A stretch of 54,584 bases of DNA from an uncultured Prevotella sp. (GCA_944319815.1 CALUEX010000017.1:1-54584); one strand, 5' to 3'. Shown: positions 41,784-51,415, counted from the first letter of the stretch. Program-made: numbers and translations. Notes: generated by a model not told the origin, from the sequence alone.

Positions 41784-42786
41784 AAACAACATACGACGCA
41801 CACTGCACACCGTGTTATGCTTAATTGCGGCGTCACTCCTTGTCGTAGGCTGCAATCATGAGCATAAGGCCATCCCCGGAACGCCGGCAGAATACAGCCA
41901 AAAACAGCTCGATTCGTTGAAATTCGCAGAAAAGCACCATTATTCGGTCAACTATAACTTCATCGTAAAGGCGGACTCAATAAACCTCATCAGGCAGCAG
42001 CCGGAGGAGGTCATGGGGCGCATGATGACAGACACCGTGACCGTTTACCGCCACGACCATATCGCCGTAGCGGAGATAAGGATAATACCGACAGACTCTA
42101 TCGACTCCGTTTGGGTACAAGTTGCACGCGACCAGCACACCTTCGGCTGGCTGCATGAAACAAGTCTGTTGCAGTCAGTTGTACCCGACGACCCCATCTC
42201 ACAGTTCATTTCAACATTCTCGGACACACACCTGCTGGTATTCTTAATCATAATAAGCCTCATATCAGTGGCTTATCTAATGCGCACAATGTTCAGGCGC
42301 AATGCCAAGATTGTTCATTTCAACGACATAAACTCATTCTACCCTACCCTTCTGGCCGTGATAGTGGCATTGAGTGCAACGCTCTACGCCAGCATACAGA
42401 CCTTCACCCCTGACGCTTGGCAGCACTTCTATTACCATCCGACGCTCAACCCGTTCAACGTCCAGCCGGTCATCGGTATGTTCCTCGTTTCAGTATGGGC
42501 CATTTTCATCGTCGGACTGGCCGTCGTTGACGTGGTACGCAACATCCTGCCAACGGGCGAGGCGTTACTTTATCTCTGCGGACTCGCCAGTGTATGTGCC
42601 GTCAACTACATCGTCTTCAGCATCTCAACGCTTTATTACATCGGCTATCCGATGTTCGCAGCATACCTTTATTTTGCCCTTCGGATGTATTTCACACGGT
42701 TCCGATGTGCCTATATTTGCGGCAAATGCGGCGCACGAATGAACAAAAAAGGGCGATGCCCGGTGTGCGGAACCATGAACGAATGA
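41770..42786 (+). CDS. Membrane lipoprotein with C-terminal zinc ribbon
   Basis: A 338-residue protein. The N-terminus is a signal peptide with lipobox LLVVGC, followed by a polar domain of about 130 residues containing an SH3-like stretch (DSVWVQVARDQHTFGWLHETSL). Then come about four hydrophobic helices (LLVFLIIISLISVAYLM; YPTLLAVIVALSATLYASI; PVIGMFLVSVWAIFIVGLAV; LLYLCGLASVCAVNYIVF onward). The end is a zinc ribbon, CGKCGARMNKKGRCPVCG. The family is not named with confidence. The start at 41770 overlaps the U32 stop, so the two are co-translated. Confidence 0.65.
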   Translation: MRITENNIRRTLHTVLCLIAASLLVVGCNHEHKAIPGTPAEYSQKQLDSLKFAEKHHYSVNYNFIVKADSINLIRQQPEEVMGRMMTDTVTVYRHDHIAVAEIRIIPTDSIDSVWVQVARDQHTFGWLHETSLLQSVVPDDPISQFISTFSDTHLLVFLIIISLISVAYLMRTMFRRNAKIVHFNDINSFYPTLLAVIVALSATLYASIQTFTPDAWQHFYYHPTLNPFNVQPVIGMFLVSVWAIFIVGLAVVDVVRNILPTGEALLYLCGLASVCAVNYIVFSISTLYYIGYPMFAAYLYFALRMYFTRFRCAYICGKCGARMNKKGRCPVCGTMNE

Positions 42787-42799
42787 GAAAAGATGAGGA

Positions 42800-42867
42800 G
42801 GTGAAAAAGTGAGACGGCGAGAAAACATCAATGATGTAATAACTGTTTTGAGCCTCACTTTCTCACC
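42800..42867 (+). repeat. GTGAG-type hairpin after the zinc-ribbon gene
   Basis: AGGTGAAAAAGTGAG (from 42799) pairs with CTCACTTTCTCACC (42854-42867) with one mismatch; the right arm is continued by TTATCACCTCTTCACC, a tract of related GGTGA repeats on the other strand. It probably ends transcription of the U32 pair. Confidence 0.5.
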
Positions 42868-42906
42868 TTATCACCTCTTCACCTTTAAAAATCCACATAA
42901 ATGATG

Positions 42907-42938
42907 ATTGTGAAAAATCCACTTTATTGCTACCTTTG
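42907..42938 (+). promoter_or_regulatory. Promoter of the TonB-dependent receptor gene
   Basis: TACCTTTG at 42931-42938 is a -7 box; ATTG at 42907-42910 with 20 nt spacing is a near-consensus -33 box. The ATG follows 32 nt later at 42971. Confidence 0.6.
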
Positions 42939-42970
42939 CAAACCAAAAATCAATAAAGGTAACAAAATCA

Positions 42971-45376
42971 ATGGCATACAAAACACTCACCATCATAGCC
43001 GGACTGGCATTCACGGCCTGGGTAAGCACATCTGCAACACTTCCCAACCGGGACATCTACACTAATACCGACAAGGCCGGGCTGCTTGACACGTCGCGAG
43101 TGTATGACCTTGACGAGGTTGTAATCGTATCACAACCCAAGGAAATAACAACCTTGCGGCGACAGCCGCTAAGTTCTACGGTGCTGAGCGGGCACGACTT
43201 GAGTTCGCTCGGGGCCAACAGCCTGAGCGACATAGCCGCCTACGTGCCGTCGTTCGCAATGCCGGCTTACGGCTCACGGCTTACGTCGTCGGTATATGTC
43301 AGGGGCATAGGGTCGCGCGTCAACAACCCTGCCGTTGGCATATATGTTGACGGAATACCGCTTGTAAGCAAGAATTCATATAACTTCCACACTTATCAGA
43401 TTAGCCGAATAGACGTGCTCCGCGGTCCGCAAGGCACGCTGTACGGCATGAACACCGAAGGAGGACTGGTTCGCCTTTACTCGAAAAGCCCCATGACGTA
43501 CCAAGGGACTGACATCAACCTCGGCGTCGGCACACACTTTTACCGCAACATTGAGGCCGCGCACTACATGAAGCCTAACGACTCTTTCGCCATGTCAATA
43601 GCCGGTTTTTACAACGGGCAGAATGGTTTTTTCCGCAATTCCACGACCGGACGACGCGCCGACACATCAAATGAAGCGGGCGGAAAGGCACGAATGATAT
43701 TCAGGCCGAACAGCAAATTTACGGCAGACTTTGTTGTAGACTACCAGTATGCGCGCCAAGCGGCGTTCCCTTACGGAACTTTCGACACCGAGACTAGGCA
43801 CATCGCAGCACCTGCCACGAACAGGGACAACAGCTACAAGCGCAATATGCTGAACACCGGGGTCGGCCTGACATACCAAACGGAAAGACTTGCGTTTGGC
43901 TCACAAACGTCATACCAGTTCCTGGAAGACTGCATGGAGATGGACCAAGACTATCTTCCGCAGGACTATATGCACCTTGAACAGCGGCAGCTGATGAACG
44001 CATTGACGCAAGAGTTTACCGTAAAAAGCACACACGAGGGCGTTTGGCGACACACGTCTGGCATCTACGGTTCTTACCAATGGCTGAAAACCACGGCGCC
44101 GGTGTTCTTCGACGACGACTTCACCGGACGCATCGCCAACGGCATACAAGGCGCTATCTACTCCGGGATACTGCAATCTATGACTTCAAGCGGTATGCCG
44201 GCCAGCGTGGCCGAAAGCATAATAGAACAAGCCGGAGGCGTATCCGTGGGCATCGGGATGCAAGTGCCGGCGCTGTTCCATACGCCGCAAGCCAACATCG
44301 GCGTCTACCACGAGTCGAACATTGCCATAACTGACCGACTGACGGCGACATTGGGACTAAGGTATGACTACAACCGGGTTGACATAAACTATGACACGAG
44401 CGCGGCAATGAACGTCACCGCCAACGTGATGGGCACCGAGGCGTCCAACGCGCTTACCTCGTCACTCGTCTCTGGCACACACGACGGCTACAGCCAACTG
44501 CTGCCGAAAGTGGGCCTAAGCTATACTATCGACCGACAGGGAAGCACTGTCTACGCCGTGGCAAGCAAGGGATACCGCGCAGGGGGATACAACATACAGA
44601 TGTTCTCGGACATTCTGCAAGCCGAACTTAACAACAACGCCGACAAGGCCATGGGCGGAAGCTACGACATAGAGCACACGGCTGACGACTACGAGAACGT
44701 GAACAATACCATAACCTACAATCCCGAAGAAAGCTGGAACTACGAAATCGGCGCCCACCTGAACATCCTGGGCGGAATGATGCAGGCCGACATTGCGGCA
44801 TACTGCATGACTATACGCAACCAACAACTGTCGGTCATGGCCGAGGGTTACGGTTTCGGGCGAATGATGGTAAACGCAGGGCGAAGCCGAAGCCTCGGAA
44901 TAGAAACTGCACTGCGCGGAAGCGCATTTGACAACAAGCTCTCGTGGACGGCAACATACGCCCTGACATCGGCCAAGTTCACCGAATACAGCGAAACGGA
45001 CGGGGACAAACACATCAACTACGACGGCAACTATATCCCCTACGTGCCACAACACACTGTAAGCCTGCGCGCCGACGTGCGCCTGCCCATAGCCAAAAAC
45101 AGGAACTTGGCCTTGTTGCTGGGAGCTGACGCCACCGGCCAAGGCCGCACGTACTGGGACGAAGCTAACACAGCATCGCAGCCGTTCTACGCACTGCTCG
45201 GCCTCCGCGCCGGGGTGCAATGGGGCAAGACAGTGGTTCGCCTGTGGTGCAAGAACGTAACGAACACACGCTACGCCACATTCGCATTCAGTAGTTCAGC
45301 GTCAGGCCAAGAGCTTTGGTTCGCCCAAAAGGGTACCCCAGTACAGGCCGGCATAGACATTCACCTCAAGCTGTAG
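42971..45376 (+). CDS. TonB-dependent outer-membrane receptor
   Basis: An 801-residue receptor. Signal peptide 1-20, TonB-box-like DEVVIVS at 48-54, plug domain about 60-165 (PLSSTVLSGHDLSSLGANSLSDI; YVRGIGSRVNNPAVGIYVDGIPLV; IDVLRGPQGTLYGMNTEGGLVRLYSK), then a 22-strand-type barrel ending AGIDIHLKL. The plug sequence resembles siderophore and vitamin B12 receptors (FecA/FhuA/BtuB-like), not SusC, because no N-terminal carboxypeptidase-like domain and no SusD partner are present. The ligand cannot be told from sequence. A single gene with its own promoter and terminator. Confidence 0.88.
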   Translation: MAYKTLTIIAGLAFTAWVSTSATLPNRDIYTNTDKAGLLDTSRVYDLDEVVIVSQPKEITTLRRQPLSSTVLSGHDLSSLGANSLSDIAAYVPSFAMPAYGSRLTSSVYVRGIGSRVNNPAVGIYVDGIPLVSKNSYNFHTYQISRIDVLRGPQGTLYGMNTEGGLVRLYSKSPMTYQGTDINLGVGTHFYRNIEAAHYMKPNDSFAMSIAGFYNGQNGFFRNSTTGRRADTSNEAGGKARMIFRPNSKFTADFVVDYQYARQAAFPYGTFDTETRHIAAPATNRDNSYKRNMLNTGVGLTYQTERLAFGSQTSYQFLEDCMEMDQDYLPQDYMHLEQRQLMNALTQEFTVKSTHEGVWRHTSGIYGSYQWLKTTAPVFFDDDFTGRIANGIQGAIYSGILQSMTSSGMPASVAESIIEQAGGVSVGIGMQVPALFHTPQANIGVYHESNIAITDRLTATLGLRYDYNRVDINYDTSAAMNVTANVMGTEASNALTSSLVSGTHDGYSQLLPKVGLSYTIDRQGSTVYAVASKGYRAGGYNIQMFSDILQAELNNNADKAMGGSYDIEHTADDYENVNNTITYNPEESWNYEIGAHLNILGGMMQADIAAYCMTIRNQQLSVMAEGYGFGRMMVNAGRSRSLGIETALRGSAFDNKLSWTATYALTSAKFTEYSETDGDKHINYDGNYIPYVPQHTVSLRADVRLPIAKNRNLALLLGADATGQGRTYWDEANTASQPFYALLGLRAGVQWGKTVVRLWCKNVTNTRYATFAFSSSASGQELWFAQKGTPVQAGIDIHLKL

Positions 45377-45462
45377 CCATCGCATCATAATCAACTGATT
45401 ACCAACACGTTTCGGCAAGTCACGGTACAATAGACGACCGTTGTTCCCTAAACATAAAAAAA

Positions 45463-45489
45463 CGGCAAGAGCCGCATTGGCTCTTGCCG
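45463..45489. terminator. Bidirectional terminator between receptor and HAD genes
   Basis: CGGCAAGAGCC (45463-45473) and GGCTCTTGCCG (45479-45489) form a perfect stem with a 5-nt loop, flanked by A-rich sequence, between convergent genes. Confidence 0.8.
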
Positions 45490-45522
45490 CAAAACAAATG
45501 CTTATACTTATTCTACGAATGC

Positions 45523-46263
45523 TCACATTGCACTGTTACGGGTTGCCGAAAACAACGCTTCCCAAGCGTCCCTCAATGCCGTCATCCTCGGGAACACCAA
45601 GTTTGCCCCCTCGTCGATTAAAGCCTTATCAGGCAGCGGCCCCGTGTTCACGCCTATCGTGAATATACCTGCCGCCACGCCAGCACGCACGCCGAGGGGC
45701 GCATTCTCAACGACAATGCCCTCACCGGGGGTTATCCCAGCCTTTTCAAGGCCACGCAAATATGGTTCAGGGTCAGGTTTGCCGTGCATTACGTCAAAGC
45801 TCGTAACAATCAGGTCTCCACGGACAAGCCCTGCGAACTCCTCCTCAAGCCTGTGGAGCAGGCTTTTTTGCCCACTGCCTGTCACCACAACTATTTTCAG
45901 TCCGTCGGCCTTTATCTTACGCATAAGCACCTCCACGCCCTCCATCTTTTCCGCTTTCGGGCAAGCACGGAAAGCCTCAGCCTTCTTCTCGTACATCGCT
46001 GCCGCCTCGTCGTCGGACAAGTCCCTGCCCCACTGACGCTTGGCCAACAGCTTGATTGTCTCCACGCCACGCATACCTTCATATTTATAAGCCTCCTCCG
46101 GGGCCATGTCTATGCCGAAACCGGCCATCGACGAATGCCAGCTGCGCGCATGGTTGGGCATACTGTCGTAAAGTACGCCGTCCATGTCAAAAAGCACGGC
46201 CTTGGGCGTAAATGCCTCAAGGCCGTGCTTTTTCATGTATTTACTGATTTCGTTCTCAAACAT
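45523..46263 (-). CDS. HAD-family phosphatase, beta-phosphoglucomutase-like
   Basis: A 246-residue hydrolase of the haloacid dehalogenase superfamily. Motif I is AVLFDMDGVLYDSM, with nucleophile D26 and acid D28; motif II is VVVTGSGQK; motif III/IV is HGKPDPEPYLRGLEKAG followed by VVENAPLGVRAGVAAG. A helical cap follows motif I. The pattern matches the beta-phosphoglucomutase/phosphoglycolate phosphatase group. The ENAP in place of the more usual EDAP/EDS is a conservative change seen in some members. The substrate cannot be assigned. It lies 102 bp downstream of pgi on the same strand. Confidence 0.85.
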   Translation of the reverse strand: MFENEISKYMKKHGLEAFTPKAVLFDMDGVLYDSMPNHARSWHSSMAGFGIDMAPEEAYKYEGMRGVETIKLLAKRQWGRDLSDDEAAAMYEKKAEAFRACPKAEKMEGVEVLMRKIKADGLKIVVVTGSGQKSLLHRLEEEFAGLVRGDLIVTSFDVMHGKPDPEPYLRGLEKAGITPGEGIVVENAPLGVRAGVAAGIFTIGVNTGPLPDKALIDEGANLVFPRMTALRDAWEALFSATRNSAM

Positions 46264-46365
46264 TTATATTTACGGTTTTAAGGTTTTGCGGTTATAAGGC
46301 CATACGGACATGGAAGGACGAGAAGCCCCCTGTCACAACATAACCGTACAACCGCAAACCGTAAG

Positions 46366-47724
46366 TTATTTCTCGTTAGCCAACCTTTCCTTGATTGCCT
46401 TGCTCTCGGCCTCATATCCGGGCTTGTCGAGCAATGCAAACATATTCTTCTTGTAAGCCTCAACACCCGGCTGGTTGAACGGATTTACGCCAAGGATATT
46501 GCCGCTGATGCCGCAAGCCTTCTCGAAGAAATAAATTAACTGGCCGATATAATACTCGTTCAGCTCCGGAACGCTGATGCGGATATTAGGAACGCCGCCG
46601 TCAACGTGGGCAAGGCGCGTGCCAAGCTCTGCCATCTTGTTCACCTCGTCAACACGTTTTCCTGCGAGGAAGTTCAGCCCGTCGAGGTTCTCCTCGTCGT
46701 TCGGGAACAACAGTTCACGATTTGGCTTCTCGACACTTATGACAGTTTCATATATTGTTCGCTCGCCCTGTTGTATCCACTGGCCCATTGAATGCAGGTC
46801 GGTAGTGAAGTCGCACGATGCGGGGAAAATGCCCTTGTTGTCCTTTCCTTCGCTCTCGCCGTACAACTGCTTCCACCATTCGCTCATGAAGTGCAGCTTC
46901 GGTTGGTAGTTTACCATTATTTCAATCTTCTTGCCGGCTTGTTCATAAAGCCCGTTGCGCACCGCCGCATAAACGGCTGCGGGGTTCTCCTCGTATGCAA
47001 CGTCGCTTCCGCACGCCTTCTCCATATCAGCCGCTCCGGCAACAAGCTGCCTGATGTCAAATCCAGCACAAGCTATCGGCAGCAGACCTACCGGTGTCAA
47101 TACCGAGAAACGTCCTCCTACATTGTCTGGGATGACAAAAGTCTTATAGCCTTCCTTGTCGGCCGCAGCCCTTGCAGCACCCTTCTTGGCGTCCGTTACG
47201 GCAACAATCACCTTCTTGGCTTCTTCCTTTCCACGCTGTTCCTCGCACTGTTTCTTGAGCAAGCGGAACGTCAACGCGGTCTCAGTTGTTGTGCCAGACT
47301 TGGATATATTGATAACGCCGAACTTCTTGTTCTTGAGGTATTCGGTCAACTCCGACAAGTAATCTTCACCTATGTTGTTGCCAGCGAACAAGATTGTCGG
47401 GTTCTTCTTGTCACCCACAAGCCATGCAAAAGAGTTGCTAAGAGCCTCGATTACGGCACGCGCACCAAGGTAACTGCCGCCTATCCCGGCAACTACCACA
47501 GCCTCACAGTTCTCGCGCAACACGTCTGCACACGCCTGTATTTCATCCAAGAAAGCAGGAGTGATTGACGAAGGAAGATGAAGCCAACCCAAGAAATCAT
47601 TGCCCGGACAGGTTCCTTTTTCAAGAGCGTCTTGCGCTTCCCTTACTTTCGGCTCATAAGCCTTTACCGTTCCTTCTGCGAGGAACTGCACTGCCTTGGT
47701 TACGTCTAATGTGATATTTTTCAT
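46366..47724 (-). CDS. pgi: Glucose-6-phosphate isomerase
   Basis: A 452-residue glycolytic enzyme interconverting glucose 6-phosphate and fructose 6-phosphate. The two SIS sugar-phosphate domains show [19 protein letters not shown] and [38 protein letters not shown] carries the PGI signature, and [21 protein letters not shown] the C-terminal signature with the catalytic Lys. The length is that of the short Bacteroidetes/Firmicutes form, not the 550-residue proteobacterial one. It is followed on the same strand by the HAD phosphatase and preceded by gpsA 21 bp upstream, so gpsA-pgi is probably an operon. Confidence 0.96.
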   Translation of the reverse strand: MKNITLDVTKAVQFLAEGTVKAYEPKVREAQDALEKGTCPGNDFLGWLHLPSSITPAFLDEIQACADVLRENCEAVVVAGIGGSYLGARAVIEALSNSFAWLVGDKKNPTILFAGNNIGEDYLSELTEYLKNKKFGVINISKSGTTTETALTFRLLKKQCEEQRGKEEAKKVIVAVTDAKKGAARAAADKEGYKTFVIPDNVGGRFSVLTPVGLLPIACAGFDIRQLVAGAADMEKACGSDVAYEENPAAVYAAVRNGLYEQAGKKIEIMVNYQPKLHFMSEWWKQLYGESEGKDNKGIFPASCDFTTDLHSMGQWIQQGERTIYETVISVEKPNRELLFPNDEENLDGLNFLAGKRVDEVNKMAELGTRLAHVDGGVPNIRISVPELNEYYIGQLIYFFEKACGISGNILGVNPFNQPGVEAYKKNMFALLDKPGYEAESKAIKERLANEK

Positions 47725-47745
47725 TGTTTATAGGTATTATGATTC

Positions 47746-48741
47746 TTACCTGAAAGAATCGGTTAATAATTTGATTTCTATCTGTGGGGAAATACGTTCA
47801 TACAAGATGTTGTAAACAGCGTCAAGGATGGGCATATTTACGTGACTGTGGCGGTTAATCTCCTTCATGCACTTAGTCCCGAAATAACCTTCGGCTATCA
47901 TTTCCATCTCTATCTGTGCGCTCTTTATGCTGTACCCCTTGCCTATCATTGTGCCGAACGTGCGGTTGCGGGAGAAGTTTGAATATCCCGTAACAAGCAA
48001 GTCACCGAGATAAACGGAGTCGGTTATGTTCCTGTCGAGCGGGTAAACAGACTTCAAGAAGCGTGACATCTCCTGTATGGCGTTGGCCATAAGCACCGAC
48101 ATGAAGTTGTCGCCGTACTTCAATCCGTTGCATATTCCTGCGGCAATGGCATACACATTCTTCAACACCGAGGCGTACTCAATGCCTATGACGTCGCTAC
48201 TTATTTTCGTCTTGATATAGTCACAGACGAGCAACTCAGAGAAAGCCTGGGCCTTATCGCGGTCGCTGCACCCAACGGTGAGGTAAGACAGTCGCTCAAG
48301 GGCTACCTCCTCAGCGTGCGACGGGCCACCAAGACACGCAAGGTTTTCATACGGGACGTCATATACCTGGTGAAAATACTCCGAACAAACGAGGTTCTCG
48401 TCAGGGACGATACCCTTGATGGCAGTCACTACGAACTTATCTTTTATACGTGTCTTCAGCCTTTTCAGGTGGTTCTTTATGTAAGCCGAAGGCGTAACGA
48501 AGATTAGCGTATCGTATGCCTGCACTATCTTGTTGATGTCGCTGAAGAAGCTGATTTCATCTATGTTGAAGTGTACGCTCGTAAGGTAGGCAGGATTATG
48601 GCCAAGCCTCTTGAAATCTTCGATGCGGTCGTCGCGTCGCATATACCACCCGATATGGTGCGTATGCTCCACTACAATCTTGGCAATGGCGGTAGCCCAG
48701 CTACCTCCACCGATAATCGCTATTCTTCCGCAGTCGTACAT
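47746..48741 (-). CDS. gpsA: Glycerol-3-phosphate dehydrogenase (NAD(P)+)
   Basis: A 331-residue enzyme reducing dihydroxyacetone phosphate to sn-glycerol 3-phosphate for phospholipid synthesis. The Rossmann motif is IAIIGGGSWATAIAKI; further motifs are VVTAIKGIVPDENL, CLGGPSHAEEVALERL and the catalytic-lysine segment EYASVLKNVYAIAAGICNGL. I use the ATG at 48741; a TTG at 48759 adds six residues not typical of the family. It lies 21 bp upstream of pgi. Its promoter lies within the palindrome at 48779-48841. Confidence 0.94.
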   Translation of the reverse strand: MYDCGRIAIIGGGSWATAIAKIVVEHTHHIGWYMRRDDRIEDFKRLGHNPAYLTSVHFNIDEISFFSDINKIVQAYDTLIFVTPSAYIKNHLKRLKTRIKDKFVVTAIKGIVPDENLVCSEYFHQVYDVPYENLACLGGPSHAEEVALERLSYLTVGCSDRDKAQAFSELLVCDYIKTKISSDVIGIEYASVLKNVYAIAAGICNGLKYGDNFMSVLMANAIQEMSRFLKSVYPLDRNITDSVYLGDLLVTGYSNFSRNRTFGTMIGKGYSIKSAQIEMEMIAEGYFGTKCMKEINRHSHVNMPILDAVYNILYERISPQIEIKLLTDSFR

Positions 48742-48778
48742 TTTAGTCGTAATTGACAATTAAGAATTGATAATTGAA

Positions 48779-48841
48779 AATTATGATTACCTTTGTCCGT
48801 TTCGCTGGTGTAGCTCTATATCGGCAAAGGTAATCATAATT
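48779..48841. repeat. Palindrome carrying a TACCTTTG -7 box on each strand
   Basis: AATTATGATTACCTTTG (48779-48795) is exactly complementary to 48825-48841. TACCTTTG therefore occurs on the plus strand (48788-48795) and on the minus strand (48825-48832). The minus copy stands 83 nt upstream of gpsA and is a plausible gpsA promoter. The plus copy would direct transcription into the lysS 3' end, antisense. Confidence 0.65.
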
Positions 48842-48853
48842 CCCGACTTTCAA

Positions 48854-50596
48854 TCATGAATTTTCAATTTTGTTTGCAGCTTCTATCCATTTTGCGAACT
48901 CGTCAACCTTCGGGTTGTCGTAGCCCAACTTATATTTCTTGTTCACTCCGCAAGCGTCCATCTGGAGTTTCTGCGGGTTCACTTCCTTTATGTCCGACAC
49001 AAGGTAATAACCGCACTTGTTGAGCACAGGCACCCACTCCTCGGGCACGCCCAAGGCCTTCCACTCCTCCACGTTGCTCTTGGGAGCTTTCTTTTCGGGT
49101 CGCATCTGTGGGAAGAAGAGCACCTCCTGGATATATGTCTTGCCCGTCATGAGCATCACGAGGCGGTCGATACCGATACCGATACCGCTCGTCGGCGGCA
49201 TACCGTACTGCAAGGCGCGCAGGAAGTCCTGGTCGATTATCATTGCCTCATCGTCGCCCTTGTCGGCAAGGCGCATCTGTTCCTTGAAGCGTTCCTCTTG
49301 GTCTATTGGGTCATTAAGCTCTGAATAAGCGTTGGCAAGCTCCTTACCGTTCACCATCAGCTCGAAACGCTCGGTCAGTCCCGGCTTCGAGCGGTGCATC
49401 TTCGTCAGCGGAGACATCTCCACGGGATAGTCCGTGATGAACGTGGGCTGGATGAACGTACCCTCGCAGAACTCCCCGAATATTTCGTCAATGAGCTTTC
49501 CCTTGCCCATGGTGTCGTCAATCTCCATATTGAGCTTCTTGCACACCTCGCGTATTTGGGCCTCGTCCATACCCGTAAGGTCGTAGCCCGTCTTTTCCTT
49601 AATGGCTTCGAGGATGGGCAAGCGGCGGTAAGGAGCCTTGAAACTTACGATGTTGCCGTCTATCTCGCGCTCCGGCTTGCCATTAACGGCTATGCAGACA
49701 GTCTCCAAGAGTTTCTCGGTGAACGACATCATCCAGTTGTAGTCCTTATATTGCACGTACAACTCCATGCAGGTAAACTCCGGGTTGTGGTTGCGGTCCA
49801 TGCCTTCGTTGCGGAAGTTCTTGCCTATTTCATACACGCCCTCAAAGCCTCCCACGATGAGTCGCTTCAGGTAAAGCTCCGTTGCGATGCGCATATACAT
49901 ATCGGTGTCGAGCGCGTTGAAGTGCGTAATGAACGGCCTTGCGCTCGCGCCTCCGGCGATTGTCTGCAACGTAGGCGTCTCCACCTCGGTGTAGCCGGCC
50001 TCGTCTAAAACCTTGCGTATTGTCCGTATTACCGTGGCACGCTGCAAGAAGGTGTCCTTCACGCCCTCGTTCACCACGAGGTCAACGTACCTCTGGCGGT
50101 AGCGCAGCTCCGGGTCGTCAAACTTGTCGTATGCCACGCCGTCCTTGTATTTCACTATTGGCAGCGGCTTCAGGCTCTTCGAAAGCAGCTTCAGGCTCTG
50201 CGCGTGCACGCTGATTTCGCCCGTCTGCGTGCGGAACACAAAGCCCTTCACGCCTATGAAGTCGCCGATGTCAAGCAGCTTCTTGAACACCTTGTTATAT
50301 AAGTCCTTGTCCTCGCCGGGGCAAATGTCGTCACGTGTAATGTACACCTGTATCCTGCCCTTCGAGTCTTGCAGCTCGGCAAAGGCAGCCTTGCCCATCA
50401 CTCGGCGGCTCATCATGCGCCCGGCGATGCACACCTCGCGGCGCGGCTCGTCATCGTTGAAATCCGCCTTGATGTCGGTTGAGAAAGCATTGGTGGGATA
50501 CTCTGCGGCCGGATACGGGTCAATGCCCATCGCGCGCAGTTCGTCGAGACTTTGGCGTCTGCCAATTTCCTGTTCACTCAGTTCTAAAACGTTCAT
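48854..50596 (-). CDS. lysS: Lysyl-tRNA synthetase (class II)
   Basis: A 580-residue LysRS. The N-terminal OB-fold anticodon domain (VCIAGRMMSRRVMGKAAFAEL) is followed by the class II core: motif 2 in NFRNEGMDRNHNPEFTC, PFITHFNAL, and motif 3 GIGIGIDRLVMLM. About 75 residues after FFPQMRP form a C-terminal extension (VEEWKALGVPEEWVPVLNKCGYYLVSDI...) not found in E. coli LysS but usual in Bacteroidetes; its helix-hairpin-like character is only suggestive. I take the ATG at 50596; the frame runs on to 50668 through the structured leader, without family sequence. Confidence 0.95.
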   Translation of the reverse strand: MNVLELSEQEIGRRQSLDELRAMGIDPYPAAEYPTNAFSTDIKADFNDDEPRREVCIAGRMMSRRVMGKAAFAELQDSKGRIQVYITRDDICPGEDKDLYNKVFKKLLDIGDFIGVKGFVFRTQTGEISVHAQSLKLLSKSLKPLPIVKYKDGVAYDKFDDPELRYRQRYVDLVVNEGVKDTFLQRATVIRTIRKVLDEAGYTEVETPTLQTIAGGASARPFITHFNALDTDMYMRIATELYLKRLIVGGFEGVYEIGKNFRNEGMDRNHNPEFTCMELYVQYKDYNWMMSFTEKLLETVCIAVNGKPEREIDGNIVSFKAPYRRLPILEAIKEKTGYDLTGMDEAQIREVCKKLNMEIDDTMGKGKLIDEIFGEFCEGTFIQPTFITDYPVEMSPLTKMHRSKPGLTERFELMVNGKELANAYSELNDPIDQEERFKEQMRLADKGDDEAMIIDQDFLRALQYGMPPTSGIGIGIDRLVMLMTGKTYIQEVLFFPQMRPEKKAPKSNVEEWKALGVPEEWVPVLNKCGYYLVSDIKEVNPQKLQMDACGVNKKYKLGYDNPKVDEFAKWIEAANKIENS

Positions 50597-50625
50597 ACTT
50601 AGATAATACCTTTTTCTCTGTGCGT

Positions 50626-50699
50626 AAAAAGCGCCCCTCCTCACCGCCCTTGCAAGCGCGAGCGGCACAGCCTATAACAGCCGCATTCCGCAGGGGCGC
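50626..50699 (-). promoter_or_regulatory. Candidate attenuator (terminator-like structure) in the lysS leader
   Basis: In the minus-strand transcript GCGCCCCT (50692-50699) pairs with AGGGGCGC (50631-50638), immediately followed by TTTTT (50626-50630), the form of an intrinsic terminator. Inside, GCGGC and GCCGC (about 50680 and 50660) form a further hairpin. It lies 30 nt upstream of the lysS ATG and downstream of the -7 box at 50713-50720 (TATTTTTG), so readthrough is needed for lysS expression. No T-box sequence features are recognised. Confidence 0.5.
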
Positions 50700-50712
50700 A
50701 GCTTATTTCCTG

Positions 50713-50720
50713 CAAAAATA
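50713..50720 (-). promoter_or_regulatory. -7 box (TATTTTTG) of lysS
   Basis: The minus strand reads TATTTTTG, fitting TAnnTTTG, and would place the lysS transcript start near 50707, giving a structured leader of about 110 nt. Confidence 0.5.
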
Positions 50721-51140
50721 CAAATAATCGCCGACATATACGAACGATTAAGGAAGATTAATGTATTTCGGCTGGCAAAACGCCCCGTTGCAGCGATTGC
50801 ACACATCCATGCCCACCACCCCACTACACAAGCAGCGTCCACGCACCTGTATTCGCCCGCCGCTTACAGTAAAAAACGCGCACTGCGCACCTTCGTTTGC
50901 ACGCAAACAACGCTACTTGACACAACGTAACAGGTTTTGCCATTCCGCTTTCTTTTTGAATTTCGTTGAGCTTCCACAACGCCGTCATTTCCGAACGAAA
51001 AACTTTCATGAGGGAATACGACAATATAGAGTGTGCAAACGCAACCGCCTAACGCCCACGGCATTGCATCCAGCGGCGACATTATGTGCAACAAAAACGG
51101 CCAAAAACAACACGGAAAACCGCAGAAACATCACCGAAAG
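50721..51140. other. Gene-free stretch upstream of lysS
   Basis: No supported ORF, RNA gene or strong repeat is visible in these 420 bp. The open frames on both strands have no family resemblance and no ribosome-binding context. The palindromic element at 51.2 kb begins just beyond it. Confidence 0.4.
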
Positions 51141-51239
51141 GCCACCTTTCAGGCACGAGAATGCCGTTAGTTATACCGTGATTGGCAACCAACTGAATAA
51201 CAAAACGCCACCTTTGGCATCGCCAAAGGTGGCGTTTTG
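51141..51239. repeat. AAAGG palindrome element with perfect 18-bp stem
   Basis: CAAAACGCCACCTTTGGC (51201-51218) is exactly complementary to 51222-51239 around a 3-nt ATC loop. Upstream, GAAAGGCCACCTTTC (about 51141) is a second short palindrome, and GTGATTGGCAACC relates it to the copy at 38.5 kb. The sequence after the stem resembles that following the 33.7-kb palindrome. It lies 177 bp beyond the stop of the gene ending at 51416. Confidence 0.7.
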
Positions 51240-51415
51240 CATCACCGTTTGCCATCAATCATGATACGACCAACAGCATCTTAACCTACATAACGGCATT
51301 TTTCCCAATTCCGTTTACACGGTTCGGCGGAACATTCGTACATTTCACAAATGACATTTTGCAAAAGTTTCAACCTTTTTCCTGCCAATATATAATTTCC
51401 TTGACATCCATCTAT

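Noticed and set aside
50597-50712. T-box riboswitch controlling lysS
   Set aside because: The leader has a terminator-like stem but I see no T-box consensus or specifier loop, and it is far shorter than a T-box.
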